DNA from: Ctena decussata
Lineage: Eukaryota > Mollusca > Bivalvia > Lucinida > Lucinidae
Assembly: GCA_963989385.1 (NCBI GenBank)
Contig: OZ022512.1
Location: forward strand, 30,215,899 to 30,279,898
Reading direction: 5' to 3'
DNA length: 64,000 nt
In this document: in pieces, positions 1-12,100 of the stretch
How positions within the stretch are numbered: the stretch's first letter is position 1
Layout: each line of letters starts with the position of its first letter
Position numbers and translations under genes: made by a program
Notes under the pieces: generated by a model
What the model was told of the DNA's origin: nothing
Database searches by the model: none
What the model saw: the letters and a program-made list of their open reading frames with translations, nothing else

Positions 1-128
1 CATCACGAATTTTAGCATGTCCATCATCTGATTCAGTGAAGTTTGGACGCCATTCACTATTCCTCTCTGACTTTCCTCGACATTTTCCAAGAATAGCTGA
101 GTTATAGTTAAATCTGCCATCCACAGCC
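1..128 (-). CDS. SLC40A1: Ferroportin exon 8, truncated by the window edge
   Basis: Acceptor AG at 130-129. Encodes [20 protein letters not shown], then [20 protein letters not shown] and FVM at the edge. This matches the GLWSFDLTVTQL and ERGIINGVQNSMN blocks of ferroportin TM10-TM11. The exon is open at position 1 and must continue on the neighbouring sequence. Confidence 0.95.
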
Positions 129-3100
129 CTAAAATAGAAATAATAAACATACTAGCATTTAGGCAATTACTATTTTTCAGTAAACATAGAACTATAAAGG
201 TATTAAAACTAAGACAAAATAATGTCGGTTTAACTCGCTCTCTGAGGACTGTATTGACCACAGCTAAAATGTGTACTAGGAATAGGAACCTATCGTGCGG
301 TACTTCTAAATGTCAGTATGACTAGGTGGCTAAAATGCATGGGTGCTTTGTATTTAAAGTGTAACAAGAACAATATGCACATTTGTTCTGAATAACATAA
401 ATAATCATATGATTTGCATATTATCGGTTATATTTTGATTGCTGGAATTAAAAATAAACATTTATTAAATTAGTCATATACTACCTTGAACTTGGCCAAG
501 TTTTGGAAACGTAGAATCCCATTTTCCTTCATCAGAAATATATTTATTACACAAATATATAGCAAAATCTATGACCTAATGCAGTTGAATGTATTTTTTT
601 CAACAAAAGGTCATTAAAAACCAATTTTCATGGTTTAGAGAATCCCATCCATCTTGTTTATACAATACACGGTGACAGTCAGTTGTACATGTTATCTACC
701 ATGGTACATGTAGGTAGATAACATGTATACCTGACTGTCACTGTGTGTTGTATAAACAAGTGGGGTGGGGTTCTTAAAAGCATGAAAAATAGTTTTTCAA
801 AATTGAGAAAGCGTGCTTTCACTTTATCACATTGACAAAGGTTACATGCCATATGCCGACAGCTGTTGTCCTAGTATAGTATTTCGTGTCACTGTATAAA
901 ACCTAAGAACTGTAGTGTGGTAATTATCAAACTCACATGAAAGGTTGCTATACACCTAAAAAAGCTTTACTCACCACACCTTGCACCGATGATTCCAGCC
1001 AAAAGGAGCCAAACTGAGATGACAGATTCTGGTCCTTCAGGCTGTGCAATATCTCGTGTTGATGTCGTCACATTATTAACTGTGACGTTATATTCCGAAA
1101 CTGAAGCCACATTGACAGTTAATATGGTGCTATATCCTCCGGACTCAGAAGAGTTGAGTAAAACAACAATAGGTACAGTAGGCATAACAGTAGTGACATC
1201 TAACGTTTCATTTGAAAGTGACGGGGCTTCTTTGCTCTTTTGAGCATACAGAAGGTCAAACGGTGATCCAGGAGCCCAAACAGATGCAACACAAAGACTG
1301 AGGAATAATATTTCCAAGAAGAATCCAAACAAGCCAGTTCTCTCTAGCCCAACTTTGCGGCGTACAACAGGATACAGAAGTGCACCACAAACACCCACTA
1401 GACCACCACCAGCCATTAGAATACCCATGATAGATTCGTTGATGCCTTGTGAATAGGCAAATCCTGTTAAAAAAGGAAAGTCATACACATTATAAACGTC
1501 CTGAAGCTCAACAAATTTTCATTTATAACAAGAAATGTTACAGTGGTAACAAATGCCCCCGAAGGCCCCTTAAGCTGATCTGTGAGCCCTAGTTGTGACC
1601 TTGACCTTGGGCACAGAACCTGAGTCTTGCACATGATATAAATTCTCATTTCGTTTTACTTTTCTGTAAGGTTTAAATGCACTTTGGAAGTTTAAGCAGA
1701 TTCAAGGGGACTTAATTCAACCACTAACCAAACTGTGTTGTGTCCTTGACATTGGGTGTGGGAACCTAATGTCGCACCTTACATAACTTATTATTATACT
1801 TTACTTTTTTACGTTACCATTTTATCATGCTTTACCTTTCAGTGAAACTCGATGATATTCGCTTCAGCAGTTTTGAGTCAGTTCAGAGACATGAATTTAC
1901 CTCTGAGCCCTGACTGTGATCCTGACCTTGGACAACAAAACCATAATTTGTCTGTGACATATTCGCTCACTGTTTTATACCTTTTCATGAAGTTTAATGA
2001 AGTTTGCTTAGGTAGTTTTTAGGTAATTGAGAATGAATGACTTGACCTTTGACCTCTGGCTATGACCTTGAACTTGGGTGTGGGAACCTATGTCTTGTAC
2101 ATGGTAAATAATCTCATTAGGCTTTATCTTTCTTTAAAGTTTGCTTTGGTACTTTTCTGAGTAATTGCCATGACATGATTTGACCTCTGACCCAAGATTG
2201 TGACCTTGACCTTGGATTTGGGATCCTAAATATTGTGTGTAACATACCATCTCATTATGGTTTACCTTTCTGTGAAGTTTGATGGCATTCGCTTCAGCAG
2301 GTTTTAAGTTATCACAGAGGCAAGATTTGACCTTTGATCCCTAATTGTGACATTGACCTTGAACCTGGCAACCCAAATCTTACTTGCATCACAACTTCTC
2401 ATTATGTTTCATCTTTCTGTGGAGTTTCTTTAAATTTGCTTTAGTAGTTAATAAGTAATCGCTGAGAGCCAACTTTGAGACACAATTTGACTTTTGACCC
2501 AACCGCGGCCTTGACCTTGGGCGTAGGGACCTAAATCTTGTGCACGACACACCTTCTCATTATGCTTTATCTTTCTGTGAAGTTTCATCAAATTTGCTTC
2601 AATAGTTTTATAATTATCGCTGAGACACGATTTTGAGACACAATTTGACCTTTGACCCAATTGTGGCCTTGACCTTGGGCGTAGGGACCTAAGTCTTGCG
2701 CGCAACACACCTTCTCATTATGCTTTATCTTTCTGTGAAGTTTCATTAAATTTGCTTCAGTAGTTTTTAAGTTATCGCTGAGACATGACTTGTAACGGAC
2801 GGACGGACGGACAGTCCGATTTTAATATGCCACCCGAAGTTCCTTCGGGGGCATGAAAAGGAGACATCTGAAGCTTATCGGACAGCCACTCAAAGTCTAT
2901 ATAGTCGTCATTGTTGTTTTATTGCTCTAGGTCCACGGTAAATAGCTATGGTAATGTCATGACAGTCAGTTACCCTAGCCACACTATTCCCTTCTAGAAT
3001 CAGCGGAAGGAGAAACGAGAGTATGTGGCCGGACCGGGTGTCGAACCTGTGGCTCCTGAGTCCGAGGATCAAATCCTGGACCTGTGGCTCTTGAGTCAGA

Positions 3101-6100
3101 CGCGCTACCGACTGCACTATGTGGTCCAGCCTAAATAATTGTATTTATCTGACTAACATAGAATGGTTAAAACTGACAGAATATCTGACAAATGAACAGC
3201 GGTAAATATATATATGAAACAAAAAGTGCTCTTAAATATTGAAAGACAACTCAGAGAACTTTTAATACTGTACTAAGCTCTCAAAGTGTCTGCTATTTAG
3301 AATTAATACTCATTTCAGTTTGTAAAAAGACGTTAGCGAATATGCCACTACTAACGTCATTCTCCAAATAAAGTTAACCAACAGAGTGGAGCTAGGTTCG
3401 AGCCCGCATCAATTACGGTTGCATAGCCTAGCAATAAAAAGACAACTGTCATACTGATTGCAATACTGCACTTCCCACAATAATATAGTTTCATTGAACA
3501 TGTCTCTTGTTTACTGACTGGTCTTATTAAATCAGTTATACAAAACCTTCATTTTTCTGTTAAATTTCAAAGGGCACTTTTTTTCAGACTTCAAAGTATA
3601 AGTTTTCCGATGATTAGAATTCCGATATTAAAGGATTAAGTATACCATGTATTATTTCTTACCAACTGTGATATTGTCAAAGCCAAGAACGGTCATATAA
3701 AGCATGGCTAGTCCAAGACCAGCAAAAGCCACGTTATACTGCATGTACGTCTTCCATCCTCGAACTAGAACCACTACTCCTGAGAACGTCTTACTCAAAC
3801 AACGAGAACAGCCTGCATTATCGCCATTCTCTGTGTCAGGTGCTCGTTTCCTTATTTCTTTATCCACAGGATTACTGACGTCTTGTTCGTCAGTGTCAGA
3901 TATATTTTGTCTTGTTAGGTCAATAATCTCTTCACCTCTGACCTCTACTTCAAGTTCGTCAGTTTCAACTGCTTTCTGCTTAATAGGAGTTTCTTCGTCA
4001 TCTGCTTTATCAGGTTCTGAAAAATAAACTCTTCAAAACAATATTTCGTTTATTTTTAACGTCGGTAATCGTTATCAAGGCCTGTTTAAGTCTTTCATAA
4101 CACATTTTTTTGTGTTAAAGAACATTTAAATATAACCGACACATTAACAAATAATAAATGAAGGACATCCGAAAAGCCATTCACACAAAACAACCAATCA
4201 AAGATACCGGGAAAACAATTTGCAATCATAACTGCACAGCAGAATAGCACAAATGCAATAACAGATATGCTTAGCCTGGCAGAGAAAATATCTTTTGAAC
4301 GATCAGCATCAACATTATTATTAATCCGTTTTGTGTGTGTGTCGTGTATCTTGTCGTTTCTTCCTCCTCCCAATAAATTGGTGATGGTTTGTATAGACTA
4401 AATATATCTAAAAGGAAGGGTCGTTAACCCCCAAAACATCAACCAGTCCGTACTAAAACAGTAAAATTAAACTAGAGATGGCAGTAAGCATGGCTTACTA
4501 AATACCCCCCGCATTTAACAGTTAAGCATGGACCTTCGTCATCTAAGTTTTACAAAGTTATACAAAGCATACATGTTATGACAACTTTCTTATGATGCAT
4601 CAATGAACCAAATTTGAATGAAATCAAAGCAAAAACAACTAAAACCCCCCAAAATTAGGGCCAAAAATATCAATGAGGGGCATAACTCAAGAAATAGGGG
4701 TCAGATTTCAAAATGGAAACCTTAATGCACATCTTCATACCACTATGTGTTCACATACTTAATTTCAAGAAAATCGGTCAACCAGTCTATGAGGAGTTGC
4801 GATAACAAACATTTTTTACGAAAAATATAAAGGGGCATAACTCAGCAGGAAAACACTTCCCGGAAAAACTGGAAAACATGTGTCAACTAGTTTTTATGAT
4901 AAATCCATAAACCAAATTTGAATGAAATCAAAGCAAAAACTACTGAAAAAACCCACAATTAGGGCCAAAAATATCAAAAAGGGGCATAACTCAAGAAATA
5001 GGGGTCAGATTTTAAAATGGAAACCTTAATGCACATCTTCATACCAATATGTGTTCACATACTTAATTTCAAGAAAATCGGTCAACCAGTCTATGAGGAG
5101 TTGCGATAACGAACTTTTTTACGAAAAATATAAAGGGGCATAACTCAGCAGGAAAACACTTCCGGGAAAAACTGGAAAACACGTGTCAACTAGTTTCTCA
5201 TGATGAATCAATAAACCAAATTTGAATGAAATCAAAGCAAAAACTACTGAAAACCCCCCAAAATTAGGGCCAAAAATATCAAAAAGGGGCATAACTCAAG
5301 AAGTTGGGGTCAGATTTCAAAATGGAAACATTAATGCACATCTTCATACCAATATGTGTTCACATACTTAATTTCAAGAAAATCGGTCAAGAAGTCTATG
5401 AGGAGTTGCGATAACAAATTTTTTTTACGAAAAATATAAAGGGGTATAACTCAGCAGGAAAACATTTCCGGGAAAAACTGAAAAATACATATCAACTCTT
5501 TTCACATGCTGCATCCATGGACAAAATTTGAAACAAATCGGAGCAAATGTTGCGGACGGACGAACGGACGGACAGACGGACAACGTGAAAACAGTGTACC
5601 CCCCCTCAAACTACTTTGCGGGGGGGGGGGGGTATAAAAATATCAAAAAGGGGCATAACTCAAGAAATAGGGGTCAGATTTCAAAATGGAAACCTTAATG
5701 CACATCTTCATACCACTATGTGTTCACATACTTAATTTCAAGAAAATCGGTCAACCAGTCTATGAGGAGTTGCGATAACAAACATTTTTTTACGAAAAAT
5801 ATAAAGGGGCATAACTCAGCAGGAAAACACTTCCCGGAAAAACTGGAAAACATGTGTCAACTAGTTTTTATGATAAATCCATAAACCAAATTTGAATGAA
5901 ATCAAACCAAAAACTACTGAAAAAACCCACAATTAGGGCCAAAAATATCAAAAAGGGGCATAACTCAAGAAATAGGGGTCAGATTTTAAAATGGAAACCT
6001 TAATGCACATCTTCATACCAATATGTGTTCACATACTTAATTTCAAGAAAATCGGTCAACCAGTCTATGAGGAGTTGCGATAACGAACTTTTTTACGAAA

Positions 6101-9100
6101 AATATAAAGGGGCATAACTCAGCAGGAAAACACTTCCGGGAAAAACTGGAAAACATGTGTCAACTAGTTTTTATGATGAATCAATAAACCAAATTTGAAT
6201 GAAATCAAAGCAAAAACTACTGAAAACCCCCCAAAATTAGGGCCAAAAATATCAAAAAGGGGCATAACTCAAGAAGTTGGGGTCAGATTTCAAAATGGAA
6301 ACCTTAATGCACATCTTCATACCAATATGTGTTCACAAACTTAATTTCAAGAAAATCGGTCAAGAAGTCTATGAGGAGTTGCGATAACAAACTTTTTTTA
6401 CGAAAAATATAAAGGGGTATAACTCAGCAGGAAAACATTTCCGGGAAAAACTGAAAAATACATATCAACTCTTTTCACATGCTGCATCCATGGACAAAAT
6501 TTGAAACAAATCGGAGCAAATGTTGCGGACGGACGAACGGACGGACGGACGGTGAAAACAGTGTACCCCCCCTCAAACTAGTTTGCGGGGGGGGGGGGGT
6601 ATAAAAATATCAAAAAGGGGCATAACTCAAGAAATAGGGGTCAGATTTCAAAATGGAAACCTTAATGCACATCTTCATACCACTATGTGTTCACATACTT
6701 AATTTCAAGAAAATCGGTCAACCAGTCTATGAGGAGTTGCGATAACAAACATTTTTTTACGAAAAATATAAAGGGGCATAACTCAGCAGGAAAACACTTC
6801 CGGGAAAAACTGGAAAACACGTATCAACTAGTTTCTTATGATGAACAAATCGGAGCAAATGTTGCGGACGGACGGACGGACAGACGGACGGAAGGACAAC
6901 GTGAAAACAGTATACCCCCCTCAAACAAGTTTGCGGGGGGTATAATAAGTAAACGTTCCTGAGTGTTAAAGGACCTCTGACAGTATCAATGCATATTTGC
7001 CCATTTTTCGACAAATTACTGCACCTTCCTCGGGCAGCAAAAGTTGCAATATTTGGCATTAATATGTAGCCTTGTGTACTATAAAGACATTTTAACAGTG
7101 ATTTTGAAAAATTATCATGCCTCTAGACTAACATAGACCAATTTTATCAAGAGGGGTATGTGAATTTTTCAGTCTCTGAAAATAAGTCCATTTATTTGGT
7201 TTTCTAAGATATCAAAATCTTAATTGATAACTATGCTAAAACTGACGTACACACTACTGTTACTGATATTATGCAATATTTTTCAGTACTAAGGACTTTA
7301 GCCTATTTTTAGATATAAAGGGTGTAAGTACCCCACCCACTTTTTCAGTTTTTCAGCTGTAGACTATCTTTTCCCCCCGTGCCTCAGCAAGCCACTCACA
7401 TATAATGTGTATTATGATAGTACACAAATACATGCAAAGTGGCTAGCTGAGGCACGGGGGGAAAAGTATCTTTAAAAAACTTTTCCTGTTTCCATTACGT
7501 TTAATTACAAAATTTGGCTTTTTCCACCAAAAATTGAAGTCTATGTGCAAAGTAATCAGAAATTAAATTCATGGCCAGTTAGGGGAAGTTGAGAGCAACA
7601 AATTTCAAGAGAAATTCTTTGGCATATCAAAAATTTAATTTTGACTATTTTTATAGGCAAATTAACATTACAACCGTCAGAGGTCCTTTAAGCACAATCT
7701 TTGGATATACGCTCGTATATATACTATAATTACACTTCGTTGCCTGAATGCTATAGTGTTCTATGTCCATTTTTTGGAAAAAATGAGTATGATATACCAT
7801 TGGATTCAGAATCAAATGTTCTATCTCCACAGCAGCTTAGATGTTACATATAATGTCTCCGTTTGGGATTTATGTTATTCAATTTAGCACTTTAGCTTTT
7901 CTGACTTTTAGTTAGCAAATGAAATGAAAGTTTCAAGAAATATTTGATCACATGAATTCTGATGTCACATAACCAAATCCTTTTTTTTTGCCATTGGTTC
8001 TGTACCATTGTTGAATGATTATAAGAGAATGAGGAGACAGATAGTACAGAAAGGAAAATACTTCGATTTTAAATCGTAAAAGAAAGCAGTAGCAATACAT
8101 GTGGAATCTATCTGTATAATGTTTGTATATTCAAATTATAACTATAAAACGCTGCATTGCTGGTTATGTAATCTAGGTCATGAAATTGTTCTATCTCCGG
8201 GTTATTGAAAACACATGCTGTTTTTTATACAAATTACTCTATGTCTAAACTGAAAAGTCATTTTTTCCTAAATAAACTGGTTTTGGACAGTGGTTTTTGA
8301 AACTTAACATGTGTTGACTTATTTGCATAATTTGCGGTGCAGTCATTTTAGTCGTATGTTTTTTTCCCTCAAACTAAATTCAGCGTTGAAAACACATGCT
8401 GTTTTTTTTAAACAAATTACTCTATGTCAAAACTGAAAAGTCATTTTTTTCCTAAATAAACTGGTTTTGGACAGTGGTTTTTGAAACTTAACATGTGTTG
8501 ACAAATTTGCATAATTTGCGGTGCAGTCATTTTATTCGTATGTATTTTTCCCTCAAACTAATTTAGGGTTGCAAACGTTAAACCTCATTTTCTCGGCTTT
8601 TCAGAAAATGGACATAGAACATTTTAGCATTCACCCGACGACTTGGCACTGAAATCCTAATTCCTAATAGTGTTTCTAAACCTTTTAGGTAAACTAGCTG
8701 CATACACCGCTGAAAGACAATAGATCATGTGACACTGGCTGGGCCATGTAACGTTCGACTGACGCCACGGCTGGCGACAGCCAGTAAACGTAATGGTCGA
8801 ACATGTCATTAAAAATTTTCTTCGCCCCATATTTTGCACATTCTACACTTAATTACTAAGTAAACGGCACAGAAAAGGTCTAAAAAATAAAGTGTAACTA
8901 TAAGAATTAAATTTGAGTTTTTGGCGTTCATCGGATGAAGAAGCCAGTGGCCGTCGCTAAAATTGAAGCGATTTGCGCTTCATGAAATTTTAACTCCGCC
9001 CACTGCCTTCGTTATACGATGAAGGCCAAAACAATCAAATTAAATTCCTAAATAAATCATACAATTTACTGTACCACCAATATTTATCATACTGACATTG

Positions 9101-12100
9101 CGTTCTTAACAACACTGAGACCGAGGAAACATCTTTTGTACCGACTTCCTAATTGACCTTGCTTGAGTCTAAGTAAATATCTCCTTCATATTGTTATATT
9201 TACCAATGGCAGTGTCCCAATTGCTGCAAGCGATGAAACAGCACTAAGAACTCTTTGGTCTATATATTTCAAAATAATAATACAAAACATAATCAGCTTA
9301 ACCATGGAACAATAACATTAAAATGGCTGTGACTCTAATGCTGACTGAGCGCAATTTAATAAGTTCCGAGTAAACAGAAAACAAGGGCAGAGGTTTGCGC
9401 CACTGAGCACCTCTATGACAACGCTTTAAGTGCAGTCCAGATGACTGGCAGCATAGAAGAATGGTTCAGAACAACAGTTGAAGAAAGGCAAAAATCTCAC
9501 ACAGCCTCTTCAACATTTTTCTCGAAAATATTATGTCTGATGCCTTGAACGAACATGATGGAAAGGTGAGCATAGGCGACAGAGCTATAACCATTCTGCG
9601 GTTTGCCGATGACATTGATGCTCTTGCTGAGGAACAGCGGGAACTAGAACCCCTAGTTGAAAGTCTCGACCAAACCTGCACAAGGTATAAAATATAGATA
9701 AATAGATAAGTGTAGAGAGGACAAGGCTAATGAAAAACACCGCCAATGGCATACTGGGGCCGTATTTATAAAACGACTTAAGTCGTTGCTATGCTGTTGC
9801 TAAGGCTACATTTCTATGAAGGAGATTCCCTAAAACTATGAAATTTGTCCTGGAGGAACAGTCATTTTAGACTGTTCTTCATAGTTGTAGGGAATCTCCT
9901 TCATAGAAATTCAGCCCTAGCAACAGCATAGCAACCACTTAAGTCATTTTATAAATACGGCCCCAGAAGGAGATCATGGTTAAAGGACAGAAGCTTGCAA
10001 CAATTACAAGCTTCAAGTACCTTGGACCAGTTGTCTCAGACGAAGGCTCAAAACCGGAGGTTCTTTCAAGAATTGCACAAGCCACTGCAGATCCACTGCA
10101 GCTCTGACAAAGCTGAAGCCAATATGGAGAGATAACAACATATCTCTTGGATCAAAGGTGAAACTGATGCACTCCTTTGTCATATCCATATTTCTGTATT
10201 CCTGTGAATCATGGACCTTGACAGCAGAGAAAGAGAAAAGAACGCAGGCCTTTGAGATGAGAAGGACCATGCCACTAATGAGAAAGTTCGCAGAACGATC
10301 CAAGCAGCCATTTGAGAATATGACAAAATCCTGACCTTGGTTCAAATACGGAAACTGAGATGGTTTGGCCACGTCTCCACATCAGCTGACCTAGCTAAGA
10401 TAATGAAAGGAAAAAGAAGAAGAGGTAAACAGAAGAAGAGGTGGAATGATGATTTAAGGAGTGGAGAGGGATGGACTCTGACAGCTCAACTAGGGCAGCT
10501 GAAGACTGGACTAGGTGGAAAGGGATTGTTGTAAAGTCATCTGTTGTGCCCCAATAACCTCGCAAGGTTATGGGATAGACTAGACTTGACTACGTTGTCT
10601 TATGTGTTGTTTATTGCTATGTCTGCTATTGATATATTGATTGTGATATTACGTCTAGCTCTGTGACCGCCTTCATAGAAAATGGCTGCTCATCTGGTTG
10701 TCGCTGTTGATGTCTTTAGTGGTATTCTAAATTTGTGTTGTCTTTTCCCACATGGTGTCTTGGGTTGGATCTGGCATTGAATTGTGTCGGTTCACGAGAA
10801 TTTTACTACTTACTTTTACACATTGATATATCTCCAGAACAGGAAACTTTGGAACTACTTCCTTGACGCCGGTACTAATATGTATACTGATCGACACTTT
10901 TAACCCATAAAGCGCCAAAAATGAAAATTGTTGAATTTGCAAACAGTGTAGATCCAGGTGAGGTGGCTCATGCCCCATAGTCTTTGAATTCTCAATATTA
11001 TACAGCTTGGACAAAACATGTTTTTTTAATTTCTGCAGACGTAATTTTTGTCGTCTGCTTTTTGGCGCATTAAGGGTTAAAATACATGAAACTTCAACTG
11101 AGATGGATAAGAATGATTTTTTGTGGATTTCATCCGTGTAAACATCGCGAACTACTCATAAACAAACTAAACATGAAGGTTTTCTTTTACTTTGGAAGTG
11201 ATTCGCCGGTGCTTACACATAAACAAGAGGGCCACGAGGCCCTGAATCGCTCACCTGAGTATGGTGGCCATGTAGATCATGTGACCTAGACCGCTTGAAT
11301 AAATTTTCGTTCCCTCAGCCCCTGAAAGCTATGTATGAATTTTGGTTACAATTAGCCCAGTGGCTTTTAATTGTCAAAATATGAGAGACATGGGCCATCG
11401 GCCTATTGGTTCTGGAGATGAAGATTTTTAAAGCTTTTTACCATATATGGACGTGGCGGCCATGTTGGTCATGTGACCACGATCGTTTGAACAACTTTTC
11501 GTTCCCCCGCCCCATAGAGGCTCTACATGAAATTTGGTTACTATCGGTCCAGCTGTTTCAGATAAGAAGTCGTTTGAAAATGTTGACAGATGAAGACGGA
11601 TAGACAGACGGATGGACGATGGGGCCTGCCTATCCTATAAGCTCCACCGGAGCCGCTGGCTCAGGGAAGCTAAAAATCCACAAAAAAAAATCATTCAGTA
11701 TTGTTGGCTCTCATGTAACCAAGTAAGATACACATAGACAAGAAATATCAAACCTTTGTCAATTCTTTTCTTGAATTTCTTTTCTCTCAAAGCTGGTACA
11801 ATATCATAAACTTTCCACAGCAGATAGTACTCCACAAACACGGAGACCAGGTTCCAGCCGCCAATAAACAGGGCACCAATACTAGTAGATGCGTACGTCA
11901 TTATCTGTCCTGTCAGAATTGGGGCTACGGTCAAGGTCACGAGGTCAATGGCTCTCATGGTTGAACTCATTGCTGAGAATGTAAAATTATCAGAATAAAT
12001 TATAAGTATAATTATGAGCAGCATCTTAGCTGTATGCTATTGAATACTTAAAAGATAATTCACAAAGTTTAAATAAAATATAATTATTTTAATTTACCCA

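Noticed and set aside
4501..6947. CRISPR-like regular repeats
   Set aside because: Units are about 300 bp without short unique spacers, in a eukaryotic intron; this is a tandem-core mobile element.
9466..10372. Minus-strand ORFs of 71 and 119 codons
   Set aside because: They are antisense shadows of the plus-strand RTE reverse transcriptase remnant.
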